A stretch of DNA of 64,000 nucleotides from an uncultured Lachnospiraceae bacterium (lineage in GTDB: Bacteria > Bacillota > Clostridia > Lachnospirales > Lachnospiraceae), in contig UQWA01000005.1 of NCBI GenBank assembly GCA_900544685.1, positions 1 to 64,000 on the forward strand, in the 5' to 3' direction. Under the pieces are notes generated by a model that made no database searches, was not told the origin of the DNA, and saw only the letters and a program-made list of their open reading frames with translations. Positions 51,786-61,259 of this stretch are shown piece after piece (within the stretch, counting starts at the first letter, position 1; the number at the start of each line of letters is the position of its first letter). Both the position numbers and the translations under genes were made by a program.

Positions 51786-53032
51786 GTATACAGATGATAG
51801 GAATAGATCATACACGGGCATCCATCGATGTCCGTACCGTCTTTTCCTTTACGAAAAAAGCAATTGGAGAAACACTGGAAAAATGGAAAGAGCGTCCGGA
51901 TATTGCAGGATGCATTATACTTTCTACCTGTAACCGGATGGAGATCTGGGTCAGCAGTGTAGAAGAAGACGTAGATCTTTACGAAATGCTTTGTCAGGAA
52001 AAACAAATCGATCCGGATACATATCGTGATTATCTGATTTGTCGTCGGGAAGGAGAGGCAGTGCACCATCTGTTTGAATTATCCTGTGGACTGCAGTCCA
52101 GAATTCTGGGAGAAGATCAGATTATCACACAGGTGAAGGATGCGCTGACCATGGCAAGAGATCAGTATGCCACAGACAATGTACTGGAAGTTCTGTTCCG
52201 CATGGCGGTTACAGCAGCCAAAAAAGTAAAAACAGAAGTGGTGCTTTCCGATGCCAACAGTTCTGCTATTCATAAAGCAGTACAGGAATTAAAAGATCAG
52301 GGATATGTCTTTGAAGGAAAAAACTGTATGGTGATCGGAAATGGCGAAATGGGAAAGCTTTCCGCAAATGTATTTCGGGGGCAGGGAGCTTCTGTTACGG
52401 TCACGGTCAGACAGTATCGCAGCGGTGTGGTGCAGATTCCGGAAGGCTGTGCCCGGATTGATTACGGAAAAAGACTGGAACTGCTTCCGGAGTGTGATTA
52501 TGTAGTCAGTGCCACATCCAGTCCGAATTATACACTGACCTGTGAAGCAGTAGAGAATCTTCATCTGAACCATGACGTGGTCATGATTGACCTGGCAGTG
52601 CCAAGGGACATTGAAGTTTGTATAGGTGATCTGAAGCATGTAACGTTGTATGATATTGATTATTTTAAGGCAGATCACACCAGTGAACAGGTAAAAGAAA
52701 ACATCAAAAAAGCGGAAGGCATTCTGGATGTGCAGATGCACGAGTTTTTTGACTGGTATGAAGGCAGAGATATCATTGAACAGGTGCAGGTTATTAAAAA
52801 GCAGGCAACAGAAGATTTTCATTTAAGAATCCAGAAGCAGGTAAAGGAACTGATGAAAACTGCCAGAGAAGAAGCACCGCAGGAAGTGGAGCAGATTGAC
52901 CGCCTTCAAGAGTATGTGGAAGCAGCGGCAGGAAAAGTAATAAATAAAATGATTTTCGGAATGAAATCCAGACTCAGCGATCAGACATTCCGGGAATGTA
53001 TCGAAGCAATGGGAGATGTATTTCAGGAATGA
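51782..53032 (+). CDS. hemA: Glutamyl-tRNA reductase
   Basis: The 416-residue enzyme reduces glutamyl-tRNA to glutamate-1-semialdehyde. The active Cys is residue 50 in LSTCNRMEIW; GLQSRILGEDQI, the NADPH site GNGEMGKL, and ATSSPNYTL are present. The start at 51782 overlaps cbiK as ATGA; the frame upstream is shadow. It begins the tetrapyrrole supply block, which includes every step from tRNA to uroporphyrinogen III. Confidence 0.94.
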   Translation: MSIQMIGIDHTRASIDVRTVFSFTKKAIGETLEKWKERPDIAGCIILSTCNRMEIWVSSVEEDVDLYEMLCQEKQIDPDTYRDYLICRREGEAVHHLFELSCGLQSRILGEDQIITQVKDALTMARDQYATDNVLEVLFRMAVTAAKKVKTEVVLSDANSSAIHKAVQELKDQGYVFEGKNCMVIGNGEMGKLSANVFRGQGASVTVTVRQYRSGVVQIPEGCARIDYGKRLELLPECDYVVSATSSPNYTLTCEAVENLHLNHDVVMIDLAVPRDIEVCIGDLKHVTLYDIDYFKADHTSEQVKENIKKAEGILDVQMHEFFDWYEGRDIIEQVQVIKKQATEDFHLRIQKQVKELMKTAREEAPQEVEQIDRLQEYVEAAAGKVINKMIFGMKSRLSDQTFRECIEAMGDVFQE

Positions 53033-53928
53033 GCAGAAAAGTAACCATCGGCAGCCGGGAAAGTAAGCTGGCTGTCATTCAGACCGAAATGGTAAAAGCA
53101 TATATTGAAGCACATTGTCCGGACATTCAGGTAGATGTTCTGACCATGAAGACCACCGGGGATGTGATTTTGGACCGTACACTGGATCAGGTGGGGGGTA
53201 AGGGATTATTTGTAAAAGAACTGGACAAGGCACTGATGGATAAACGCAGTGATTTGTCTGTACATAGCTTAAAAGATATGCCAATGGAAGTATCAGAGGA
53301 TCTTCCACTGGTAGCTTTTTCGAAGAGAGAAGATCCGCGGGATGTTCTGGTTTTGCCAGAAGGTGTATCAGAGTTGAAGTTTGACAAACCGATTGGCTGT
53401 TCCAGCAAGCGACGGATTCTGCAGCTACAGGAGCTGCACCCGCAGGCAACATTTACTGCGGTGCGCGGTAATGTGCTGACCCGTCTGCGTAAGCTGGATG
53501 AAGGCAATTTTTCAGCATTGATTCTGGCAGCAGCAGGATTAAAGCGTCTGGGGCTTGAAGAACGAATCAGCCGTTTCCTGGAACCGGAGGAGATGATTCC
53601 TGCAGCAGGCCAGGGAATTCTTGGCATTCAAGGAAGATCAGGAGAGGATTATAGATTCCTGAAGACATATGATGATCCTGAAGCAAGAGCCTGTGCTCTC
53701 TGTGAACGGGCTTTTGTCCGTGTTTTGGATGGTGGATGCTCTTCACCGGTGGCTGCACATGCAAGAATTCAGAATGGACAGATTCTGCTTCTTGGACTGT
53801 ATTATAATGAAGAAGACGGCGGGTATCTGAAGGGAAGCCTGACAGGGCCTGCAGACCAGTCAGAAAGTCTGGGAGAAAAACTGGCACTTCAGTTGAAAGC
53901 AGAATATGGAAGGAGTAAAAAAGCATGA
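53029..53928 (+). CDS. hemC: Porphobilinogen deaminase
   Basis: The 299-residue enzyme polymerises porphobilinogen into hydroxymethylbilane. TIGSRESKLAVIQTE, SVHSLKDMP and GRSGEDYRF are typical; the dipyrromethane cofactor attaches at Cys in LDGGCSSPVA. It overlaps hemA and the next gene by four bases each. Confidence 0.95.
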   Translation: MSRKVTIGSRESKLAVIQTEMVKAYIEAHCPDIQVDVLTMKTTGDVILDRTLDQVGGKGLFVKELDKALMDKRSDLSVHSLKDMPMEVSEDLPLVAFSKREDPRDVLVLPEGVSELKFDKPIGCSSKRRILQLQELHPQATFTAVRGNVLTRLRKLDEGNFSALILAAAGLKRLGLEERISRFLEPEEMIPAAGQGILGIQGRSGEDYRFLKTYDDPEARACALCERAFVRVLDGGCSSPVAAHARIQNGQILLLGLYYNEEDGGYLKGSLTGPADQSESLGEKLALQLKAEYGRSKKA

Positions 53929-55433
53929 CAGGAAAAGTATGGCTGGTAGGAGCCGGACCTTCTGATCCGGGACTGTTTACCAGAAAAGGTGAACAGATTT
54001 TGAAGCAGGCAGAAGTGGTGGTATATGACGCACTGGTTGGACAGAGTATTTTGAATATGATACCCGAAGATGCCAAAATGATTAACGTGGGAAAACGTTC
54101 CTGCAAACATATTATGAAGCAGGAACAGATCAATCAGGTATTGGTGGATGAGGCAAAAAAAGGACAACGTGTAGTGCGTTTAAAAGGTGGAGATCCATTC
54201 CTGTTTGGACGTGGCGGTGAGGAACTGGAGCTTCTGGTGAAAGAAGGGATTCCCTATGAAGTAGTTCCAGGCGTGACTTCGGCACTTTCCGTTCCGGCAT
54301 ATAACGGCATTCCGGTTACTCACAGGGATTATTGTTCTTCTCTTCATATTATTACCGGACATAAGCGTCAGGGAGAGAGTTATAATATTGATTTTGAGGC
54401 ACTGGTAAAGACAAAAGGAACCCTTGTATTTCTTATGGGGGTATCTGCCCTTGGAGATATCTGCCAGGGACTGCTTCAGGCAGGTATGGATCCGGATATG
54501 CCAGCAGCCCTTTTGATCAAGGGTACCACTGCAGCCCAGAGAAGAATCGTGGCAACGGTGTCCACATTAAAAGAAGAAGTAGAACGGCGTGGTGCAGAAA
54601 CACCGGCTATTATCGTAGTAGGAAAGGTATGCAGCCTGGCAGAAGAATTTGAATGGTATGAAAAACTGCCATTGTCAGGCAAGAAGATTCTGGTTACCAG
54701 ACCTAAAGAACTGATTTCTGAGATGTCCCAGAAGCTTCGCAGTGCCGGTGCAGAAGTATTGGAACTTCCGGCAATCCGTACTGTGCCATGTGAAGATCAG
54801 AGTCGTCTGGTGAAAGCATTAGAGCAGATTGAGACATATCAGTGGCTGGTATTTACCAGTCCAACCGGAGTGCGTATTTTCTTCGAAGAAATGGAAAAAC
54901 AGCATATGGATATCCGAAAACTGGGACAGGTGCGTCTGGCTGTGATTGGCTCTGGTACAGCAAAAGAATTAAAGAAACGCGGACTTTATCCAGATCTGAT
55001 ACCAGAAGAGTTTTACGGAGAGGTGCTTGGAAAGGCTCTGGCGGAAAAGTGCCAGGATGGAGATCATATTTTGATTCCAAGGGCATCTATCGGCAATCAG
55101 GAACTGGTGCGGATTCTGACAGAAAAACGAAAAGTAGCTATTGACGATATCCCTACATATGATACCATATATGCGGGCTCTGCTCTCATTGATGAAAAAC
55201 AGGAATTTGAAAATGGAAGCATTGATTATGCGGTGTTTACCAGTGCGTCCACAGTAAAAGGTTTTGCGGAAGCAACTAAGGGGCTGGACTACACAAAGGT
55301 TCACGCAGTCTGCATCGGCAGACAGACAAAGGCGGCGGCGGATGCCCTTGGAATGAAGACAGAGATGTCAGAAAAAGCAACTATGGATTCCGTAGTGGAA
55401 AAAGTAGCAGAATTATGCCAGAAACAGGACTGA
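53925..55433 (+). CDS. cobA/hemD: Uroporphyrinogen-III methylase/synthase fusion
   Basis: The 502-residue fusion joins CobA (residues 1-245), which methylates uroporphyrinogen III at C2 and C7 to precorrin-2, with HemD (about 250-502), which cyclises hydroxymethylbilane. The methylase shows VGAGPSDPGLFT, LKGGDPFLFGRGGEE and VPGVTSALSVPAY; the synthase has ILVTRPKE and FTSASTVKGFAEA. The fusion is common in Clostridia. Its product still needs a dehydrogenase to become sirohydrochlorin. Confidence 0.95.
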   Translation: MTGKVWLVGAGPSDPGLFTRKGEQILKQAEVVVYDALVGQSILNMIPEDAKMINVGKRSCKHIMKQEQINQVLVDEAKKGQRVVRLKGGDPFLFGRGGEELELLVKEGIPYEVVPGVTSALSVPAYNGIPVTHRDYCSSLHIITGHKRQGESYNIDFEALVKTKGTLVFLMGVSALGDICQGLLQAGMDPDMPAALLIKGTTAAQRRIVATVSTLKEEVERRGAETPAIIVVGKVCSLAEEFEWYEKLPLSGKKILVTRPKELISEMSQKLRSAGAEVLELPAIRTVPCEDQSRLVKALEQIETYQWLVFTSPTGVRIFFEEMEKQHMDIRKLGQVRLAVIGSGTAKELKKRGLYPDLIPEEFYGEVLGKALAEKCQDGDHILIPRASIGNQELVRILTEKRKVAIDDIPTYDTIYAGSALIDEKQEFENGSIDYAVFTSASTVKGFAEATKGLDYTKVHAVCIGRQTKAAADALGMKTEMSEKATMDSVVEKVAELCQKQD

Positions 55434-55496
55434 ATAGGAGTAAAGCAATAACGGTTCTGTTCCTATAGATACAGGTCATGCAAGGAGGAAAGTCAG

Positions 55497-56480
55497 ATGG
55501 AAATGACAAAAAGACCAAGACGCTTAAGAGGAAGTATGACACTTCGGAAGATGGTACGGGAGACCAGAATGGATAAAGCCTCTCTGATGTATCCGATGTT
55601 TGTCATGGATGGAGAGAATAAAGTAGAAGAGATTCCTTCCATGGAAGGTCAGTACCGTTATACGGTGGACCGTATGGGAGAATGCCTGCAGGAACTTCTG
55701 GATGCAGGTGTAACGTCTGTAATGTTGTTTGGTATTCCTGCAGTGAAAGATGAAGTAGGAAGCCAGGCTTATGATGACAATGGTATTGTACAGAGAGCTC
55801 TGCGTTATGCAAAAGAGTATTTTCCACAGATGTATCTGGTAACAGATGTATGTATGTGTGAATATACATCCCATGGTCACTGTGGCGTGCTGTGCGATCA
55901 TGATGTAGACAATGACAAGACACTGGAACTGCTGGCAAAGACCGCTGTTTCCCATGCAAAAGCGGGTGCACAGATGGTAGCACCTTCTGACATGATGGAC
56001 GGAAGAGTAGCTGCAATCCGTGAAGCACTGGATGAAGCTGGATTTACGAATGTACCGATTATGTCTTATGCAGTAAAATATGCTTCTGCATTTTACGGCC
56101 CGTTCCGTGATGCAGCAGGATCTGCACCGGCATTCGGAGACCGCAAGACTTATCAGATGGACTTCCACAACAGCAGAGAAGGAATCAAGGAAGCACTGCT
56201 GGATGAAGAGGAAGGCGCAGATATCATTATGGTAAAACCTGCAATGTCCTATCTGGATATGGTGGCAAAGGTAAGAGAACAGGTGACCACACCGATTGCA
56301 TGTTACAGTGTCAGCGGAGAATATGCTATGGTCAAGGCAGCAGCAAAGATGGGATGGATTGATGAAGAGCGGATTATCTGTGAAATGGCAGTGTCAGCTT
56401 ACCGTGCAGGAGCAGATATCTATATTACTTATTATGCAAAAGAACTGGCAAAATGTATGGATGAGGGGAAAATAGGATGA
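55497..56480 (+). CDS. hemB: Delta-aminolevulinic acid dehydratase
   Basis: The 327-residue enzyme makes porphobilinogen. The zinc site is Cys 119, 121 and 129 in DVCMCEYTSHGHCG, marking the zinc-dependent type; the Schiff-base lysines are in YAVKYASAFYGPF and MVKPAMSYLD. It has a GGAGG site and overlaps hemL by four bases. Confidence 0.96.
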   Translation: MEMTKRPRRLRGSMTLRKMVRETRMDKASLMYPMFVMDGENKVEEIPSMEGQYRYTVDRMGECLQELLDAGVTSVMLFGIPAVKDEVGSQAYDDNGIVQRALRYAKEYFPQMYLVTDVCMCEYTSHGHCGVLCDHDVDNDKTLELLAKTAVSHAKAGAQMVAPSDMMDGRVAAIREALDEAGFTNVPIMSYAVKYASAFYGPFRDAAGSAPAFGDRKTYQMDFHNSREGIKEALLDEEEGADIIMVKPAMSYLDMVAKVREQVTTPIACYSVSGEYAMVKAAAKMGWIDEERIICEMAVSAYRAGADIYITYYAKELAKCMDEGKIG

Positions 56481-57763
56481 GCAGATCAGAAGAATTATTC
56501 AGACAGGCGGTAGAACTGATTCCGGGTGGAGTAAACAGCCCGGTAAGAGCTTATGGCAATGTTCATGAAGTACCAAGATTTATTGTAAGTGCTGACGGAC
56601 CGTATATTTCAGATGTGGATGGCAATATTTATGTGGACTATATTGGTTCCTGGGGACCAATGATTCTGGGAAATAACGATAAGCGTATTCTGGACAGTGT
56701 CGTTAAGGCTGCCGGAAAAGGATTGAGCTTTGGTGCGGCAACAGAAGCAGAAGTGGAGATGGCACAGCTTGTGTGCAACCTGGTTCCGTCTATAGAGATG
56801 GTGCGTATGGTGAATTCCGGTACCGAGGCGGTTATGAGTGCACTCCGTGTGGCAAGAGGCTATACGGGCAGAAATAAAATCGTGAAATTCATGGGCTGTT
56901 ATCATGGACATACTGATGCCATGCTAGTGAAGGCGGGGTCCGGTGTGATGACAGCAGGTATTCCGGACAGTGCCGGAGTTCCGGCAGGATGTACACAGGA
57001 TACCCTGTCTGCAGAATACAACAATCTGGACAGCGTAAAAGAGTTATTTGACAGCTATCCGGATGAGATTGCAGCAGTGATCGTGGAACCGGTGGGAGCC
57101 AATATGGGAGTGGTGCCTCCAGAAGAAGGATTTCTGGAAGGCCTTCGTGCTATCTGTGATAAGTACAGCGCGCTTTTGATCTTTGATGAAGTGATTACCG
57201 GATTCCGTTTAAGCCTTCAGGGTGCACAGGGTTATTTTGGTGTACAGCCGGATCTGACAACTTTTGGTAAGATTATCGGTGCAGGTATGCCGGTAGGTGC
57301 TTATGGAGGAAGAAAAGAAATTATGCAGCTGGTATCTCCGGTCGGAAAAGTATATCAGGCAGGAACATTAAGCGGCAATCCGGTTGCCATGGCAGCTGGT
57401 CTGACGCAACTGAAGATTTTACGTGATACACCGGATTTTTATGAAAAACTGAATGCAAACGGTGACTGGTTCTATACAGAGATGGATAAGATCCTGACCG
57501 ATCATCAGATCCCACACTGCCTGAATCATGTGGGGTCCCTTGGATGCGTATTTTTTACGGAGAAAAAAGTAAAAGATTATGTGACCGCCAAAACATCTGA
57601 TACAGAGGCTTTCGCAAAATATTTCAAATATCTGTTGACTCACGGTATCTATATGGCACCGTCTCAGTTTGAAGCGATTTTCCTGTCCGGTGCCCACACA
57701 AAAGAAAAAGAATTAAAGAAGACACTGGAAGTGATCGATGCATGCTGTGCCGCAATAAAATAA
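56477..57763 (+). CDS. hemL: Glutamate-1-semialdehyde aminomutase
   Basis: The 428-residue PLP enzyme turns glutamate-1-semialdehyde into 5-aminolevulinate. PGGVNSPVRAY, MVNSGTEAVMSALR, FDEVITGFR and the PLP Lys in TFGKIIGAGMPVGAYGG are typical. It closes the pathway block. Confidence 0.96.
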   Translation: MSRSEELFRQAVELIPGGVNSPVRAYGNVHEVPRFIVSADGPYISDVDGNIYVDYIGSWGPMILGNNDKRILDSVVKAAGKGLSFGAATEAEVEMAQLVCNLVPSIEMVRMVNSGTEAVMSALRVARGYTGRNKIVKFMGCYHGHTDAMLVKAGSGVMTAGIPDSAGVPAGCTQDTLSAEYNNLDSVKELFDSYPDEIAAVIVEPVGANMGVVPPEEGFLEGLRAICDKYSALLIFDEVITGFRLSLQGAQGYFGVQPDLTTFGKIIGAGMPVGAYGGRKEIMQLVSPVGKVYQAGTLSGNPVAMAAGLTQLKILRDTPDFYEKLNANGDWFYTEMDKILTDHQIPHCLNHVGSLGCVFFTEKKVKDYVTAKTSDTEAFAKYFKYLLTHGIYMAPSQFEAIFLSGAHTKEKELKKTLEVIDACCAAIK

Positions 57764-58386
57764 AAGCGTTATTTTCTGGGGTAGTGGGAATGATGTTTCT
57801 GATTTCAGTGGCAGTGATATTGACATTGTCCTGTAAAAGTCTCTATAAAGCGGATATGAGACATCTCCACCTGACAGAAAAGACTGGTTATTCCGAGGAA
57901 GAGATACTGGCAAATTATGAGGAGCTGATTGACTATAATCTGTCTCCGTTTCATAAAGAACTGAAGTTTCCAACCTTTCCTATGTCAGAAGAAGCGAGAA
58001 TTCATTTTAAAGAGGTGAAGGTGATTTTTCAGGGCTTTCTGTACCTCATGGTATTTGGTGGAATTCTTTTTGTGATCATATCGATCTGTATGGCAAAAAA
58101 GAAGGACTGGTTGTTCCTGAAGTATACCGGTATCTGCAGTATTGCGATTCCCTCTGTGCTGGGAGGAATGATAGCGCTGAACTGGGAAAAAGTCTTTATT
58201 ACCTTTCATGAACTGGTGTTTCAGAATGATTACTGGCTTTTTGACCCGGTTACAGATCCTGTAATACTGGTGCTGCCAGATGAGTATTTTATGCACTGCG
58301 CTATCATGATCATTGGAATCGTGTTGCTTGGAGCGGGTGTGTCTCTTGGCATATATCATATAAAGCCCGGAGAGCGGAAGCAGTAA
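57742..58386 (+). CDS. DUF1461/TIGR01906-type membrane protein (Lit-like)
   Basis: The 214-residue protein has four membrane segments, near residues 8-30, 90-112, 122-145 and 185-205. Between the first two is a large outside loop with YSEEEILANYEELIDYNL and FPTFPMSEEARIHFKEVK. These motifs match the TIGR01906 family, to which the lipoprotein intramolecular acyltransferase Lit belongs. Lit moves an acyl chain within the lipoprotein N-terminus in low-GC Firmicutes. Membership is by motif memory, and not every family member is Lit. Its start lies 22 bases inside hemL. Confidence 0.75.
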   Translation: MLCRNKIKALFSGVVGMMFLISVAVILTLSCKSLYKADMRHLHLTEKTGYSEEEILANYEELIDYNLSPFHKELKFPTFPMSEEARIHFKEVKVIFQGFLYLMVFGGILFVIISICMAKKKDWLFLKYTGICSIAIPSVLGGMIALNWEKVFITFHELVFQNDYWLFDPVTDPVILVLPDEYFMHCAIMIIGIVLLGAGVSLGIYHIKPGERKQ

Positions 58387-58446
58387 AGCGCATGGGATCA
58401 TTTTCCGTGTACCAATGAAGATAAAAATGTATAATACCAAAAAAGC

Positions 58447-58486
58447 AGGTCATACTCTAAGAAAAAGAAAGGAGTATGACCTTTTT
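58447..58486 (+). terminator. Hairpin overlapping spore-gene ribosome site
   Basis: AGGTCATACTC (58447-58457) pairs perfectly with GAGTATGACCT (58472-58482), followed by TTTTT. It looks like a terminator for the membrane protein operon, but its right arm includes most of the GGAG ribosome site of the spore protein gene that starts at 58489. Confidence 0.65.
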
Positions 58487-58488
58487 CA

Positions 58489-58689
58489 ATGAAAAAACAG
58501 GATAAAACAATAGATTTAAAGAATCTGACACTGAAGGATAAAATGAAATATGAGATTGCAGAGGAACTGGGACTTCTGGACAGAGTAAAGAAAGATGGCT
58601 GGAAATCACTCTCTGCAAAAGAGACCGGGAGAATCGGAGGAATTATGACCAGACGGATGCGTGAGGCAGAGAAAAAGAAAACAATGTAA
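58489..58689 (+). CDS. Alpha/beta-type small acid-soluble spore protein
   Basis: The 66-residue protein coats spore DNA. KYEIAEELGLLDRVKKDG is the first conserved helix, including the Glu-Ile/Ala region where Gpr cuts during germination, and SAKETGRIGGIMTRRM is the second, GR-I-GG DNA-binding helix. The ribosome site is 14 bases away, longer than normal. Gpr, the protease that degrades it, is encoded 1.6 kb downstream. Confidence 0.87.
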   Translation: MKKQDKTIDLKNLTLKDKMKYEIAEELGLLDRVKKDGWKSLSAKETGRIGGIMTRRMREAEKKKTM

Positions 58690-58783
58690 CTTAACTGTTT
58701 AGAAACCACTATCTGTAAAGGGCATTGGACAGATACGAACCAGTGGTCTTGCAGGGGAAAAGTCCCTGTGTTATACTGGGAAC

Positions 58784-59761
58784 ATGAAAAATTTAGTACA
58801 GGATTTAAAAACAGGAAATTTCAAACATATTTATCTTCTGACAGGAGAAGAAGTCTATCTGAGAAGCCAATATAAGAAGAAGCTGCAGGAGGCGCTTGTT
58901 TCACCGGAGGATACGGTGAATATTAATTTTTATCAGGGAAAGGGGATCTCAGTGCAGGAACTGATTGACCAGGCAGAAACCATGCCTTTTTTCTCAGAGA
59001 GACGTCTACTGGTTATTGAGGACAGTGGATTTTTCAAAAGTGCATCACCGGAACTGGCAGAGTATCTGGAACAGGTGCCAGATACGACTTATTTCCTTTT
59101 TGTAGAGAATGATGTAGACAAACGGGGGAAACTTTATAAGACAGTAAAGAAAAACGGAGGCATTGCTGAATTCTCCAGCCAGACGGAAGATACACTGATG
59201 CGTTGGATTCTTGGAATTCTCAAAAAGGAACAGAAAAATATCACCCGTTCCACCATGGAATTGTTCTTAGAGAAAACCGGTACAGACATGAATCAGATTA
59301 ACATGGAACTGGAAAAGCTGCTTTCCTATACGATAGGGCGGGAGATTATTACGGCTGAGGATGTGGAGGCAGTATGCACGACCCAGACAGTGAATCAGAT
59401 TTTTGAAATGATCAATGCCATGGCACAGAAGAATCAGAAACGGGCACTGGATCTGTATTACGATCTGCTGGCATTAAAAGAAGCACCTATGAGAATACTG
59501 TATCTGATTGCCAGACAGTTTAACCAGATTATGCAGATCAGTGAACTGAGCAGTCAGGGAGTTGGGCGAGAAGCAATTGCAGAAAAACTGGGGATACAGA
59601 GCTTTATTGTACGGAACGGACTTCGTTATGCCAGAAGTTTTTCACAGGAACAGCTCCGCTATGCAGTAGAGACAGCTGTTCAGACAGAGACAGATGTCAA
59701 GACTGGAAAATTAGACGAAAAGCTGGCAGTTGAGCTGGTAATCGTAGAGATGAGCAAATGA
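58784..59761 (+). CDS. holA: DNA polymerase III delta subunit
   Basis: The 325-residue clamp-loader subunit opens the beta clamp. NFKHIYLLTGEEVYLRSQYK at the N-terminus, RRLLVIEDSGFF, and the C-terminal MRILYLIARQFNQIMQI and KLAVELVIVEM fit HolA. It is convergent with rpsT, a common gene order in Clostridia and Bacilli. Confidence 0.94.
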   Translation: MKNLVQDLKTGNFKHIYLLTGEEVYLRSQYKKKLQEALVSPEDTVNINFYQGKGISVQELIDQAETMPFFSERRLLVIEDSGFFKSASPELAEYLEQVPDTTYFLFVENDVDKRGKLYKTVKKNGGIAEFSSQTEDTLMRWILGILKKEQKNITRSTMELFLEKTGTDMNQINMELEKLLSYTIGREIITAEDVEAVCTTQTVNQIFEMINAMAQKNQKRALDLYYDLLALKEAPMRILYLIARQFNQIMQISELSSQGVGREAIAEKLGIQSFIVRNGLRYARSFSQEQLRYAVETAVQTETDVKTGKLDEKLAVELVIVEMSK

Positions 59762-59810
59762 TAAGCTGCGTATCTGTGATGGTACTGAACAGATACGTAG
59801 CTTGGATATA

Positions 59811-59847
59811 AAAAAGACCATCGGATGACGGGCCGATGGTCTTTTAA
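59811..59847. terminator. Bidirectional terminator between holA and rpsT
   Basis: AGACCATCGG (59815-59824) pairs perfectly with CCGATGGTCT (59833-59842), with A and T runs on either side so it works in both directions. Another stem, GCTGCGTATCTG/CAGATACGTAGC (59765-59802), lies before it. Confidence 0.85.
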
Positions 59848-59859
59848 AGTTCTCATTTA

Positions 59860-60120
59860 TTAGATATTGTTAACAAGCTTAGCTAAACGGGAAACTTTTC
59901 TTGCAGCGTTATTTTTATGATAAACACCTTTTGTAGTAGCCTTATCAATAACAGCTGTAGCGTTCAGCAGAGCAGCAACAGCAGCATCTTTATCTTTTGC
60001 TGTAACAGCAGCTTCAACTTTCTTGATAGCTGTCTTAACACCAGACTTGATTGCTTTATTGCGTTCAGCTTTTGTTCTGTTAACTAAGATACGTTTTTTT
60101 GCAGATTTAATGTTAGCCAA
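59860..60120 (-). CDS. rpsT: Ribosomal protein S20
   Basis: The 86-residue protein binds 16S rRNA in the 30S subunit. ANIKSAKKRILVNRTKAERN and KGVYHKNNAARKVSRL are the family ends. The start is TTG at 60120, with GGAGGTG 9 bases before it; an ATG further upstream would add unrelated residues. A TTG start is uncommon for a ribosomal protein but known for S20, which is translationally controlled in E. coli. Confidence 0.95.
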   Translation of the reverse strand: MANIKSAKKRILVNRTKAERNKAIKSGVKTAIKKVEAAVTAKDKDAAVAALLNATAVIDKATTKGVYHKNNAARKVSRLAKLVNNI

Positions 60121-60238
60121 TTCCTGACACCTCCAATTTATTCTCTTTTTCATCTTTTATGTTAAACTCGGACACGGACGTTCTAACATAAATATACTTC
60201 GTATCTGTTTTGTACGTTCACAGATACCACACTTCTCT

Positions 60239-60267
60239 ATTTTAGTGCAACAAGAGGGTTGTGTCAA
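60239..60267 (-). promoter_or_regulatory. Promoter of rpsT
   Basis: On the minus strand TTGACA (60267-60262), a 17-base spacer and TAAAAT (60244-60239) form a near-consensus promoter, leaving a leader of about 110 bases with a possible stem. Confidence 0.8.
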
Positions 60268-60333
60268 TACATAATTCGGAAAAAAATGAGAAAAATAGAA
60301 GAAAAGAAGTAAATCAGAGAAGAGAGGGAAGTA

Positions 60334-61218
60334 ATGTTAGGATTTTTCGAAGTGCGCACAGACCTGGCACTGGAGGCCAGAGAGAATCTGGATAAATCCG
60401 GAGAAGAACTGAACGGGATTCAGATTCAGGAAGAAGAGGATTCGCAGAATAACATTCATACAACAATAGTAACTATAACAACAGAAAACAGTGCAAAAGC
60501 TATTGGAAAGCCGGTGGGATGTTATGTGACCATGGAGGTTCCAGATCTGGGATCGGAAGATGAAGGGTATCATAGAGAGATCTCAGAAGTACTGGCACAG
60601 AGGTTAAAAAGTCTTCGCAAGAACAGAGTCGGCTCAGTACTTTTGGTGGGGCTCGGTAATCGGAATGTAACACCGGACGCTCTTGGACCCCTGGTAATGG
60701 ATAATCTGAAGATCACCAGACATCTGTTTAAAGAGTTTGGACTGACAGAAGAGGGAAAAAATCAGGTTAGTGCCTTGGTTCCTGGAGTTATGGCACAGAC
60801 AGGAATGGAGACACTGGAGATTATACGTGGGGTGGTCGATGAAACCAGACCGGATATGGTAATTGTAGTAGATGCATTGGCAGCAAGGAGTATTAAAAGA
60901 CTGAATCGGACGATACAGATTTCGGATGCCGGGATACATCCAGGTTCTGGTGTGGGAAATCATAGATGCAGGCTGAATCATGAGACACTTGGGGTACCGG
61001 TAATTGCTATTGGTGTGCCTACAGTGGTGGATGCGGCAACCATTGTTTATGATGCCATTGGTCAGACAGAGCTGGAAGAAGATCAGGTACAGGATCTGCG
61101 CGAACAGATGGCTCCCGGATTAAATACAATGTTTGTTACCCCGAAGGATATTGACGAGACAGTCAAAAAAGTCAGTTATACCATTTCAGAAGCGTTGAAT
61201 ATCGCATTTTCATCATAA
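60334..61218 (+). CDS. gpr: Spore protease Gpr
   Basis: The 294-residue aspartic-type protease degrades SASPs in germination. Near the N-terminus FFEVRTDLALEARE is the self-cleavage region, resembling the SASP cut site. LLVGLGNRNVTPDALGP, GVMAQTGMET and DALAARSIKRL are conserved core motifs. It has a GGGAAG site and is followed by spoIIP, the usual order. Confidence 0.95.
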   Translation: MLGFFEVRTDLALEARENLDKSGEELNGIQIQEEEDSQNNIHTTIVTITTENSAKAIGKPVGCYVTMEVPDLGSEDEGYHREISEVLAQRLKSLRKNRVGSVLLVGLGNRNVTPDALGPLVMDNLKITRHLFKEFGLTEEGKNQVSALVPGVMAQTGMETLEIIRGVVDETRPDMVIVVDALAARSIKRLNRTIQISDAGIHPGSGVGNHRCRLNHETLGVPVIAIGVPTVVDAATIVYDAIGQTELEEDQVQDLREQMAPGLNTMFVTPKDIDETVKKVSYTISEALNIAFSS

Positions 61219-61259
61219 ACATAAGGAACCTGTCATAGACTGGTACAGAGGTGAAAAAA

